Assembly: GCA_036850595.1 (NCBI GenBank)
Contig: CM072159.1
Span: 28,688,280-28,752,279, forward strand
Source: Rhyacichthys aspro
Taxonomy: Eukaryota; Chordata; Actinopteri; Gobiiformes; Rhyacichthyidae
Direction: 5' to 3'
Length of the DNA: 64,000 nt
Shown: one piece after another, positions 12,520 through 24,055 of the stretch
Position numbering within the stretch: the first letter of the stretch is position 1
Layout: the number at the start of each line of letters is the position of its first letter
Notes under the pieces: generated by a model
The model's database searches: none
Seen by the model: the letters and a program-made list of their open reading frames with translations, nothing else
What the model was told of the DNA's origin: nothing
Made by a program: the position numbers and the translations under genes

Positions 12520-13160
12520 TCACCAGAGACTTTTCAGGGCAGGAGCTGAATTGTCCCAGTGTGTTCCCAGAGCTTCCTCGCTGCTAAACGCTGCAGAGAG
12601 GAGAGTGAATTCGGAGTGACATCCCAGTTATTGCTCTTGACATTTGTGCATGGTCCAGGCGCATATGTGCAGTAAAAGCCACACCTAGGGGAGGTTGTGT
12701 ACGAGCGTGTGTGTGTTTGTGTGCACTGATGAGCTAAGCGCAGCTGAGGACAGACAGTGAATGAATAATAAAGTGTGTCAAAGCTGACCTATGCGGTCAC
12801 TCTATTTAGACATTCCCTTGTTTGACCGCCGCCCCAGCCTCCTCTACATCACACACACACAAAAACAAAGCCTCTTGTGTGAGCTAACTTTAGAACACAG
12901 GGACGCCAATGAGTCCCTTTGTCTTTAGCATACAGTAGCTGTTGAACTGTGAAAGTGAATTGGACAGGGATCAACCATATAATATAGTTTTGACAGCCTT
13001 TGAAGCGCATCCACTCTGCCCCCGTGCTTTTGCTGATTGCCCCTGAGCCCTTTCCTCCTCGGCACAGGCGTACTGTGGCATTTACAAGGTACAGTGGGCA
13101 GCAAAATGCACATTAAGAGATAAGTAAGCAAACGTGGATAAAGAGGAGTATAGTGAGGCA
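12520..13160. promoter_or_regulatory. Weak candidate CNE region
   Basis: A more balanced composition than both flanks, with CpGs around 12580-12740 and 12820-12840 and short GT and CA tracts at about 12705-12724 and 12850-12862. A minus-strand frame of 82 codons ends the island and encodes nothing recognisable. Regulatory function is a guess from texture. Confidence 0.25.
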
Positions 13161-14611
13161 GTGGGTGAATCATTTTGTTTGCTTGAACTGGAACAAATGT
13201 GGAGTTTTAAATATAAGCCTTAGTAAACAATGAGATGCCTATTGCACCATAATTGCACATAATTGTATTCGTCTGTTGGACAAATCTAGGGACTGTCGCC
13301 ACTGTTAATATTTGTTATACATCATAAAAGCCAATGACTATGTCAGACACACACATATTTTACATTCTCAAAGAAATTCAATCAATCCACTCAATTAAAT
13401 TTCTTTTAATAAAATTCCCTGTAACAGTATTATTATGTTATACCTTTAACGCTTAAAAAAGTTGTATTTAAACATAAAATCTAATAATCCATAATAACCC
13501 ATAGGCAACCAAGTATTACAGGCATAGAAGTATTTTATGTATATTTATATATGTATATATAAAGAAAGGGACTAAATCAAATAGTTGCTTTTTGGGTAAA
13601 TGATATGATAGTTCTGGTCTTTTAGCCAATTATTGAGCCAGTGCAGGACTGTTTCACTCGTGATGTTTGGTGTAAGCAGCACTTATTGTTAGCAAGTGGT
13701 AAAGTTAAATTAATTATATAAAAATCTTAATGCACATGTAAAATGCAATGGCTAGTTACAATGAGAAAACTAGCTCTCTACAAGTAAGCTATTTTAAACT
13801 TAAAAGACAGTATTGTTAATTATTTATCACCCACACAGATGTGAGCTGTGGCTGCTGTAACTGGTAAATACTGTAACTAGATGTATTTTAAGAAGTAGAG
13901 TGATTATAATTGTGCATTAGGTGAACTTTTCCACAGCTGTAGTTGATTAGTTATGATTAGTTAACCTCATTAACCTAGACTAGCTTTATCTAGCGAACTA
14001 ATTGTTCACAGATATATCTAGTTATGTTTTATTTGCACACTTTCCGTTAACAACAGTTTTAAAACAAGCTTTCAAGCCTCACTTTATAATGTAAACAACA
14101 CATACTGCAGGGATTACTTTAAGAAAACAAACAAAAAAATCGCAGGTGGTGTGGTTAGTTAGTACTTCAGTCACTGAATACAGCTTGTGTGAATGAAAAT
14201 GTTGGCGAGCTTTATCAGTTTTTATAAATAGATAATACGTCTTTGTTTAGAGCAGACAGGCATAACACTTGATTTTGACATATTAAAAGTTATCTCCGGT
14301 GACAGGCTTCTGCTGCAGGGCAAAACTCACCCACTGTTTACATACAGTTTGCAAAATTAGCTCTCACATAAATGGATGCTCACAAAGCATGACAACAGCT
14401 TTTACTCAATGTTAAATAAGCAGATATAGACTTAATATGTCAGTGTTATGATGTTAGTTAATATGTATTTGTCTATTTTTATATAAAATGCATGATGTAT
14501 GTTTATTTCATTTTTGATAATAAAAACCTAAATTCAACTTTGCTGTGGTTGCTCTAGGGACTTGTCTGAATGTCCAAATTGTGCTGTGTGTGTCTTGTGT
14601 GTCTAATATGA
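13161..14611. other. Very AT-rich non-coding stretch
   Basis: This is one of the most AT-rich parts of the window, with an alternating TA segment near 13535-13562. No gene or transposon end was recognised. Confidence 0.45.
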
Positions 14612-14803
14612 ACTGAAGTGAGAGAGAGACGAGGTGGAGAGCAGGAGAGAGACAGAGAAGTGACACAAATCAATGTGAGCACCCAAAGCTCCACCATCAC
14701 CACCAACAGCAGTAGCAGCAGCAGCGGCGGTAGCCTCCGTCCCGACCTCCATCACCTCTCTGACTTCCCTGCGAGAGACGGAGGAAACACAAGACTGCAT
14801 CCG
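14612..14803 (+). other. Candidate exon with strong splice donor
   Basis: A purine-rich then CpG-richer block ends exactly at CCG|GTAAGT, a consensus splice donor (GT at 14804-14805). The plus frame is open from 14612, just after a TGA at 14609-14611, to the donor: 64 codons in phase 0. It is Ser/Thr-rich, with a run of six Ser from AGC/AGT codons at 14708-14725. It has no ATG, so if real it would more likely be 5-prime untranslated sequence, a first exon of a long non-coding RNA, or a CNE. The opposite strand is also open, which weakens a coding reading. No convincing acceptor was found upstream. Confidence 0.25.
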
Positions 14804-15644
14804 GTAAGTCTCTCTCAGCCGCTCTCCACTCACGCACAAGTTTATAAAGCGATGGATGTGACATGCCTCGCCAAATCGTGGGGCAAAACAGTCATGGCTG
14901 TGTGTTTTTTTTTATTTTATTTTTTCGTTTAAGTGGCACGACTATTCTCTTCTGCCTCTGTCACAGCAGCTGCAGAAAAACAAAAATCATGCCATACAGT
15001 AAGAGAGCTGCCGCCAGTCCTCCTTCATTCATGTTTTAAAGCCTGCTGGGGCATTAGGGATTGGACTGAGGCGGGATGATTTTAACCAATCACCAAGCAG
15101 GGCACTGAAAAGAAATATAAATATGATGCATGAGTAAAAGAGACAGTGGCAGAAAAAGGTGGAGAGTAGAAAGTGGACAAGACAAAGTATGTTTTAGCCA
15201 CACTTTAGCTGCTATTGTGAAATAGTTGGATAGAAATAGATAGTAAGATAGTATTGTTTTTGTAATATACAGAAAAAGGGTACCACATTCTATGTTCCAC
15301 TCACTTAATGAAGAGCAAAATATATAACTTTTGCTCACCTGAACCTATTTTTTGTAATATTTTTTTCCATGGTCACAAAATGGGTACACATTTCATGTAA
15401 TATTTACTTACAGAAATGTACCAACAGAAAAACTAAATAGGAAACTGTATGTTATTCTTAAATTACATGAAAACAAGTCTATGTTTGTATCCACGTTTCA
15501 ATAATACTAACCCAACACTACAATAACATTTAGCCATTGTACCTTCGTAGAGCTTTACATTTGCCTTCTGCTCATTTTTGGACTACATTGTTTTGTTTTT
15601 TTCTTCTCTCGGGAAAACTAAACGTTACGTGATGTTTTTGTCAT
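14804..15644. other. Non-coding stretch
   Basis: AT-rich sequence with poly-T runs near 14906-14930. No gene is seen. Confidence 0.4.
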
Positions 15645-15845
15645 CAGTTTATTGCGCTCTACCTGTTCACACTTTGATCAAACCGTACCAGAGTTCAGTT
15701 GGAAGCGCTCTGAGGCCTCTGTTTTAAACGGGTCTCGTAGCACGTTTCTGAGGTTTATTTGGCAGCATTCACACTTCGCACTAACAGAGCAACTGCACCA
15801 AACTCAGCAAACTCGCACTCTTGATCTACCTGTAGACTGCAATAG
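15645..15845. mobile_element. Probable degenerate DNA-transposon (MITE) remnant
   Basis: The block contains two TTCACAC words (about 15666 and 15768) and the word ACCAGAGTTC. I associate this style with eroded fish MITEs in which palindromic halves carry ACCAGAGTTCG-type sequence. The boundaries are approximate. No intact terminal repeat or target-site duplication was found, and the assignment rests on recall of the style of such repeats. Confidence 0.3.
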
Positions 15846-18479
15846 AAAGCTTTTCTCATTTAATTTTATTCATATATGAGTGCGACACTGTTCTTTATAT
15901 AAAAGCACTGACCAAGAACACGAACAATAGTAATTTGCTAATAAAAATTTTAAATACCCTACACCTTTTTGTTTAGGAGAAGGTTTTCAATTAAGCTTGT
16001 TAGACACATGTTAATACTGGCGCCACAAATGTATGGTAAGCCCTTGGCAGAAGAGCAGCACTGAATGCATTGAGGTCAACTTTTATAATGTACGTGTTGT
16101 TTAGTATTCAATCCCACCGCTGTGTACAAGCTGAAGTGTAGAGAAAGTGTAATCAAACAAGTTGAATCCTATTATGCAGGAAAGGATCCAACAATGTAGC
16201 TTAATCTGTTTTTCTATTAGCCTTGGTTCTTCTTGAAATGAAAGAAAGGAAAAACTGTCTCACTCCAACTCCAGCAATCACATGTAATAGTATGTAACCT
16301 TGTAATGAGCCAATGGCCCTGTTCACACCATTTGTGTTGAACTCTCCTGGTGTTTCCTCTCTAACAAGTCTTACATGTCTCGGCGCCCTGCCAGCCACTG
16401 CCTTCCTTTATGGCCCCAGCGCTGTGTGTGAGTGTGGGCCTCTGCGACACTGACCACAGGGACTTCCTCAAGCTGTGTGCCTTGTTCATTAAGAGTTTAC
16501 AGACAAACTTACCCCCACCAGTCACTGAAGACGCATGCAGGCCTCAAACTCGCCTAGGCGCTGTGGCAAAACAAATAACTGTGAATTTTATGTAACTTTA
16601 TTGATCTATGGCAGCTTTGTGTGATAACTAAATCTGTGTTTACTGTAAAGGAAAAATATTTATTGCTCTGACTCTGGAAAAATCACCATACATCCCAGTC
16701 TTCTAAGTCACATTTTAAGATGTGTGGTTTACTCATATGTCCAGGGAAGAATAATGGTATAAAGCCTGATTAGGGAATGCAAAAAAAAAAAAAAAAAAAG
16801 TCACCACAGTACAATAAATAGACAAACCAAACACCATTAAAACCTAAACTGAACCACATAAACTCTGACATCTTATCAACTCTGTATTACTTTTTACCTC
16901 AACATATGGAGCCTAAAAAGCATTAAAATAATAGCCTTTTGCTCTTTTAATGGGTGTACATGCCAAAAAAAGTGATGTATTGTTGCTTTATAACAATTTA
17001 ACTGATTAATCTTTTCCCTCTTCCGACCTTAAAGCTTGGAAACTGAGTGTTGGAGCTGTAAAAATTGTGTTCGGCAATCTAGCGCTCCTTTGGGCAATTA
17101 GATATTGTGTATTTTGGGCTACGAACCCTTTGTTATTGTAAACCTAGGATTACTAAAGTATATGGCCCCCTGTTACAAGCTAATTCACGACTGTGGCTGG
17201 ATTACAATTCTTCTTCTCTAGTTATAGAACTGTAATAGTGTGAAAATGCTTGTGGTTTCAAAAGTAGAGATTACTGTATCTCTATCTATTACATGCAGAA
17301 ATATATGATAAAACAAGTTAGGATTTACTCCTAACAACCTTTGTGTGTGTAGTTTGTGTAAATGGTCCTGAGGCCTGAGTAAACACAGTTAGATGCAGGT
17401 AGAAGACAGAGAGAGACATCTGTCAGTCTGTGAAAGGTATTTACTGGATGCAGTTGATGAGCTGAGGGGTTTTTTTTTTCTTTTTCACAGATGCACACAG
17501 TTCATGTTGAGAACTCTGATGTGGGCTGTGACTCAGTGTTATTCAGGGTGTCAGTCTCAGACTCAGGGCTGTAAACCCATTCCTGAACATGAACATCCAG
17601 GACGTCCCTCTGTGTTCTCTCTGTGCCATAATAACTAAACTATAAAGATAATGGAGCAAGTATGAATATATTTGTTGACTGCATCTAACAGCCCACAACA
17701 AATTTATCATGACCATGGAAATTCTGCCTCATAGGATTTTAGAATCTCTTGCATTTCTGCAATAATTTTGTTTGTATTCACTTTCAGATTTGTTTGCCAA
17801 ATCATTTATTATGAAATTAGATTGTTTGTGATTAAAAGCACTGTGGTGGAAATAAATAAAGGAGAGTCCAGTGGACCCACTTTGTCTATGGCTACAGAGA
17901 AATAAGAACTGCAAATCATCAGATATCATTACGATATCAAATATTAATATAATTGCTATCCTTCTAGTCTTCCTTATTAATTTCCTATTTTACACAAAGA
18001 ATTAGTCTTGTCTTTGTGGCTTTGAGTGCATTTCATGAAGGCAGCTCTAATGGACACAGAACAAACTGGACAGACTCTGGACTCTAAACCAATAAGAAAC
18101 AAAGCATCACATAAAGTCTGTCCCCTTATGTTTGGTCTGAAAGGATTTATATTGAGTGGAAATCGCTGTAAAGGGATCCCAGACTCTTTGAACCTCACAA
18201 AAAGAATGGGTTTGGCTGGCCAGGCTTGCATATTGCATGTTCTTTCACTTACTGCACTTGTTATGGGAGCGTGTGTCTATGTTCCACCAGCCTAAACACT
18301 AACCCAGCTCCGTGAATCCTAAACCTAACCCTCAAAGCAGTTGTGTTTGTGTAATCCTGCATCCTACTTTTCGCTCTCATTGTGTTACAGAACAACCCCA
18401 TGTTAAAACCCAGTAAATGCCTTGCTCACTTATTTCTATTTGTGGCCATCTACCCAATAATTTATCATCTTTGTTTCTG
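15846..18479. other. Non-coding AT-rich stretch
   Basis: No gene is seen. A small balanced segment (about 16370-16570) has CpGs and could be a minor CNE. A perfect A run is listed separately. Frames of 60-89 codons at 16201-16595 and 17393-18295 have no recognisable product, and those at 17977-18295 overlap on opposite strands. Confidence 0.4.
16781..16799. repeat. Poly-A run of 19
   Basis: An uninterrupted A run. No element upstream of it was recognised, so it cannot be assigned as a retroposon tail. Confidence 0.9.
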
Positions 18480-18980
18480 CCCCTTTCCGTAGAGTTTTGG
18501 ATGAGGCAATGAGAAGACTAGCCAAGATGTATGAATTATTAGACTAATGGGCTTAAGTGGCTTGTCCCAACATTGTCCCTCCTCCAGCTCATACAGAGGC
18601 TTAGGCAAATACACAAAGAAGGATAAAACACGAGAATAAAGCCAAAATACCAGCCCCCCTCCTCTCCATTGTCTCAGTTTTTGAGGTCGGGATTAAAATT
18701 CATCAGAAGGAGCTGTCAACTTTCCCTTCTCGTCCCCTCTTTCTTCTTCTCTCCACTGTTTTGCAAGCACTAAGTGATCCATTGTTATTACATTGAGAAA
18801 TGTGCTCTTGGCTTTTATTCTTGGTGGAGGCTTTTAGAGAGTGAGCTGTTGAAAATGTGACTTAAAAAGATTGAAAATTATCTTTGAAGAAGAGAATGGA
18901 GACGTGACGTATGACTAGGCAGAATAACAGTAGGATGTAGGGTCACAGCGGGACAGTCTCTATCAGCTGAGAATGAACTT
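18480..18980. promoter_or_regulatory. Candidate CNE
   Basis: A balanced-composition block with dense homeodomain-like words: an ATTATTAGACTAAT segment (about 18535-18547), GGATTA at 18690-18695, and a CATTGTTATTA-type SOX/homeodomain word near 18780. No transposon signature. A pyrimidine-rich stretch (18720-18760) separates two halves, so there may be two elements. Confidence 0.35.
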
Positions 18981-20309
18981 GCTCTAAGGGCACGGCTGCT
19001 TATTCTGTTACTGTTTTTAGACTAAACTATTTCTCTTAGAAACTTAAAGACAGAAATAAAAAGGAAAGGAACATTAACTTTTAAATAAAAAATTATAATC
19101 ATTTGGACTTTAATTTACAATCCAATAGCTTGAGCAAATACTTTTAAACACATTCACGTCACTGCAGTGGAAATTGAAAGTATGACATATATTAAAGAGC
19201 TGAGAGACATGATTTTTTTCATTGTATATGCATATATGAGTAATGTCTCCTACAAAAGTTATTATTTCTGTGTTTTGTGTCCCACGTCCCTTTTATATAC
19301 TTTCATTTTTACCTTTTTCTTTTACTTTTTATTCAGTTGTGTCTGTATGGTACATGTTTTAGTTTGCTTTACCTCATCTCATGGTTCCACTCTGAGCAAT
19401 AGGCTCACTCGTGACACAATGTGAAAAAGATGGTTGGAAACTCAAAATAAGTGAAATTAGAAAAAAAGAAACTTAATATTGCATCATTTGGGATCAGTTT
19501 GTAGTTCAGTCAGCTGTTTTAAAAATCATTTATGAATGTTTTGTGCCTGATTTTGTTTTTACATTCACTTTATTATACGTACAGAATAGTTATTGAGGCA
19601 TTAGAATATTTTTCTCCCACCAATATCATGTCCAGGTCAGACTTCTGTGCCATTTATGCTCCACCAGTGACACAGCAAACAGACAAACCAGAGCTTTCTG
19701 TAAAAAAGCTGAGTTTATTTGCACAACTCAAATTTCTATGTGGAATCAAAACCAACATGTACACCAATAGTTTGCATAAATAAACATTATATCATACATT
19801 CCCATATTATTTTTGTTGATTTACTGCTGTGCACAGAACTATTATGTAACACTGAACTGTTTCGATCAGTCTCACCTTTGACAACTCTGTTACTACCTCC
19901 TGCTGCGAGATGAAGATGGGACCACTTTAAAGCCCCCTCATGACACTGCACCTTTAAGAACGAGGCGAGACGTCAGACAGGAATATCCTGCAACAATATC
20001 TGAGCATAAAACACATAGCCTTTGTTATTATAAATAATGTGAATGTGTAGGTTGAAAATGTGTATAGAAGCAGGCACATGTTGGGTCAGATTTACTGAAA
20101 TAATCATTAAATATACATTACATTTGCCAGTAGCTAGTTTGTGTTACAGTATTTACAACAAAATGTTTGCTTAATTTGACTGTAAATATTCCATCTGTGC
20201 CTAAAGATGTCTCATTTCCACTTTTGTCTGTTCCTATAACACCGTAGACAAATACCCACATCATCTTTAATCAGTGGGTCAAGCAGCTCCCATCCCCAAA
20301 AAACAAGAA
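18981..20309. other. Non-coding AT-rich stretch
   Basis: No gene is seen. The minus-strand word CTTAAAGGTGCAGTGTC (about 19943-19959) resembles the start of the dispersed family at 10957. It may mark an eroded third copy extending to the left, but I could not align the rest. Confidence 0.38.
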
Positions 20310-21010
20310 AAAACACAAGAACACACAAAAAGCAGCGCACCCCTGGAGGCTTACTTAATGAACCAAAGTCCAAGTCGGACAGAGGACGCCTATTTCCAAA
20401 CTTTATTTGTTCTTTTGTGCATCAAACTCTTCAAAAAAACATAACAAGCTTCTTTCATGGATCAAAAGCGAGCGGCGGTGCTCATTGTGCCAAAGCGGGG
20501 TGAAAAAAGAGATGGTGTTAGAGAGAAATACCTTATTATTGTTATCAAAGTAAAGCCAGCTCCTCTCCTGCTGCTCTTATGGGACCTCTCTTTGCTCGTG
20601 GACCCAGGGGGAATCTAAACATGACCCGCATACACAGCCCCCTCCTGGAACACACACACACACAGCCGAGGGCCCGCGTCGATGCACGTCGTTTCATTTG
20701 TGAAATTAGTCCATTCTCTCTGACCCCGTCTTTTCATCAGCCGCAGCGGTGCATATTTTAGTCGCTTGTTTTACTAATTGGTGGCTATACTTTGCCCAAC
20801 ACTGATATCCTTTGATCATCTCAGATCATTACGTTTACCTCATTAATTTGCTCAATGTGATTTTTCTCCCCCCAAAATATTTAAGGGTCCAGACAAAATT
20901 GGATTAATAATAGATCATATATGAAGAAAGGCGAAGTGTAATTCATTTATGACTATTTCTGACTTGCTTTTTGACTGACAAAGGACTTCAAAAAGCAATA
21001 GACACAAAGG
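20310..21010. promoter_or_regulatory. Candidate CNE cluster with SOX, GATA and TCF/LEF words
   Basis: About 700 bp of even composition with CpGs and few simple repeats apart from a CA tract (20650-20664). Motifs seen: ATTGTTATCAAAG at 20538-20550, which joins a SOX-like ATTGTT, a GATA-like TTATC and a TCF/LEF-like ATCAAAG; a second TCF/LEF word CTTTGAT at 20810-20816; TAATTG at 20775-20780; a FOX-like GTTTAC at 20833-20838; and ATTAAT at 20842-20847. This is the most motif-dense block in the first third of the window. Enhancer function is inferred. Confidence 0.43.
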
Positions 21011-21499
21011 CAAACTTTATACTTTCTTGGGACATATAACAAAAATTCAAAATGCTACGAGGCAGATTTTGTAAGTATTATTACACAGCATTTTCTCTCG
21101 CTACAACCACAAGTCCTTTTGTTGCAAGATATTCCTGTCTTACATGTCTCACCTTGTCCTAAAAGTTCCAATTTTGATTTAATTTTGTTTAAGTGGTCCC
21201 TTTTTTGTCCCACAACACAGGCCTCACAGAGATGAGACAGATGTGAGACAGATGTAGACGGCTCCAGCACAAACCGGACAGTCCAGTGTTACAGAAAATC
21301 AATGATGATGATTAGTATGCAAACTAGCCACGTGCCTTTTTATTTCATTTTCATTTTTTTCTGCTTTGGTCATTACTTTGGTTTGATTATGTAAAGGGAT
21401 TGTGGGAGAAATTCTCACCAGTATCACAGAGAAAAGAATAAAATGAGCAGGTCTGGTTACTAATCTTATCTTCTGTGATAAAACAGCCTTTGGGACTCA
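21011..21499. other. Non-coding stretch
   Basis: AT-rich sequence with no gene or transposon recognised. Confidence 0.4.
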
Positions 21500-22150
21500 C
21501 ATTTAGACATTTTTGACTCTTTCTTTGCCCTATGCCACCTTCACAATTAGTCTGACTTCCTGGTTCTGGTTTTTTTTTTTTTTTTTCCCTCTCTTAGTCT
21601 CTCCTCGTTACCAGGCAGATTGTTTTCACCTGTGGCTCATTTGCTCTGGTATAAATGGCTTCTCCTCAGTGCCAGAGTGGAACTTGCTGTTTGCAGGTCT
21701 CTTTAGTCTTTTGGAAAACCAAACCCTGCCCAAATATGCCTGACCTGCCTCCACCTGAATCAGTAAGTCTGGTTGCCTGCCTACATGTTTTAGATTGTTT
21801 TGTGGAAACTGAAATTTGGTTTTTGACTGGATTGCCTTGTACTGAGATTTTGACCTGCATTTTGGGACTGGGCTTACTTCTCATTATTTAGTTTCCACCA
21901 CTGACCATTGTCCTTCTAGTTCTCCCTGCACCTATAAAGTCAAACTCCAATATCACACTCACCTCTGACGTGTCTCACCTGCTGGTCCACCTCATGATTG
22001 TTGGTAGTTGTTCTGGAGCACAGTCTCCTTGGCCCATTTTGAGTTAGTACCTTCACTCACCAGAGACCAGACTGTTTCCTTTGAGAACCACCATCATCAA
22101 TCCAACATATTATTAAACTTTTGAAACTTTTAGTGTTTCTTTGTTGTACT
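21500..22150 (+). mobile_element. LTR-like block, possible solo LTR of a fish retrotransposon
   Basis: The order of features fits a fish LTR. A T17 run and pyrimidine-rich tract (21570-21600) come first, then a TATAAAT box at 21650-21656. Next is a long low-purine segment with repeated 'TTTTGAC', 'CCTGCC' and 'GACCTGC' words (21720-21880), and last an ATTAAA polyadenylation-like signal at 22112-22117. I could not identify TG...CA ends or a target-site duplication, so the boundaries are approximate. No internal retroviral genes lie next to it, so it would be a solo copy. An alternative is an eroded SINE or unique sequence. Confidence 0.38.
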
Positions 22151-22769
22151 TTTAGGTCCATTCTTCGAGCATCCTGACAGCCACTGATGTTTTAGGTCAG
22201 ATCCATCCTCTGGTTTAATAAGTTTTATTTGAGAAAGCAGTGGATAAGACATAAAACCTATAACTTTTCCAGTACAGACCAGTTTATATCACAAGACCAA
22301 AGTTACATCATGACTGTAAGTGAATTAGGTGTTGTATTTAGAGTGTTTCTGTTCTGGTATTTAGAGTGTTTTTTGGATTAGAGGAAGTGAGTTAACTTTA
22401 CTGGATTAGGTGAATTGTTTAATTAGATACACATGGAGTTTCTTTATTTCATGTATTGGCCCAATGCATTCTTTTATGTTTCTATATTGTCTAGTGACTT
22501 CTGTGGACATATCTAACTAAAAACTGCCACAAAAACTACAAAAGGTGGTGTGTTAGACGCTATCAGATGCTGTAAAAACCCCCCTCAGTGAATCCATACA
22601 ACCACTTTACACAAATGTACTGTCTCCTTTTATCCCATTGTGTCTGCACATACATGAAATAAAAGGCGGTAAACAGACTCTATTTACACTTCCACTCTGC
22701 AATAGCTTGTCATTACCTCCCTTCTCACACAGCTCACTGCATTTCACAGCTTTTCATCAGCATCTCCTT
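22151..22769. other. Non-coding stretch
   Basis: AT-rich sequence with no gene or repeat recognised. Confidence 0.42.
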
Positions 22770-23170
22770 AAAAGATTTCTTTCCCGGCAATAGGCTGTTG
22801 TCTGCTCTTTGTTGGCGACAGTTTCATTGTCAATCCGTCCAGACTCAAATTGTGTTGCATAAAAAAGACACGGATCTCCCTTTTCCTCTCCCTTTCTGCT
22901 GCTGTTCTCCTCGGAGCAGATTACATCTCAGACGAGTCTTTCTGCAGGCGCCTCTCTCCATTGTGCTGCGTCGCTCTTGTTGTCACTGTGAGCTCTGTGC
23001 CCTCCTATTATCATATAGATAAGTGAATGTTTGTGTAGTGCCACAACAGGGAAGTGCGCCTCTAATGTAGTGTATTGTAGATGTTGTTCAAATTGGCCCC
23101 TGTCGCCTCTGTCTTTCAGGGAGTGTGCGTTTCCCTTTATCACAATAGTAAACACAACTGATCAAAAAAA
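22770..23170. promoter_or_regulatory. Candidate CNE
   Basis: A balanced, CpG-containing island between AT-rich flanks. It has a SOX-like CATTGT at 22825-22830 followed by a TCAATCC-type word, and GATA-like words in opposite orientation at 23008-23013 (TTATCA) and 23017-23022 (AGATAA). Both strands carry chance frames of about 75 codons. Confidence 0.37.
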
Positions 23171-23520
23171 GTGAGTTTTCTGTGAATGTGTGTTTTCATC
23201 TTTTCTCCATAAACTGCTTTTTGTTGTAAAGTACATCTGTGTTGTTGTTTACATTACGTCTAAAGTGTCTCGTGAAGGTTTTCTGGTGGTTTACCTTTCA
23301 CCATAAGCTTAATATTTTCTCCATTTCCTGCAGAAGTAAGTATGTTTTCTTCCTCCATATGTATGTATCATCACACGCCCGGTGAGTAGCAGCGTGTGCT
23401 TGTTCTCAGTGATGGTGTGCCTTTAGGCAGAAGGGAATCCCCTGCAGTATTTCAGGCCTGAGTGGCTTTGATGGAGAGGATTCTGTGTGTTTGTGTTGGT
23501 GCGTAGTGTCTATAAGACAC

Positions 23521-23540
23521 AGAGAGAGAGAGAGAGAGAG
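23521..23540. repeat. (AG)10 microsatellite
   Basis: Ten perfect AG units. Confidence 0.95.
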
Positions 23541-24038
23541 CAACAGGAGAAATGCACTTTAATCTCAGGTGTTTCCTTCCTCAAGTAGTGCCGTAAATCC
23601 ATACAGTCTCAATCTGTGCATGTGTCAAGTTAAATCTTTATATTGCACAACAGTTAAGTGTATTTGGTGTAATTTGAACAGTTTCTGCCCAGTGGAATTG
23701 AGTCAGTAGTCTTTTATATTTGTTTTTGTAGCATTTTGTGTCTGTTTTTCCTTACACCTCACTTTCACTTAAAATGGACCGTCCTTTGAGGAATATAATG
23801 TTTTCCGTGTCTTTATCAAACAAGAGCAGGTAGTAACAGAGGCAAGGCAGGGAGATGTCTTTGAAGAGCATGACTTTGCTTTATAGAAAAACAAGGTTTC
23901 TGTTTCTTCAGAACAAAAAAAAATACAGTTTGTGTGTGTTCAATATCCATATCCATGTTCATTTAGGCTGTGTGAGGTTTATAATTCATCCCAATACACC
24001 GGTCACTCATACCTCTATGTACAAAGACATACATATTC

Positions 24039-24055
24039 TTTTTTTTTTTTTTTTT
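24039..24055. repeat. Poly-T run of 17
   Basis: An uninterrupted T run; no minus-strand retroposon body was recognised beside it. Confidence 0.9.

Noticed and set aside
18315..18340. CCTAAACCTAACCCTC, telomere-like words
   Set aside because: It is too short and irregular to be an interstitial telomere array.
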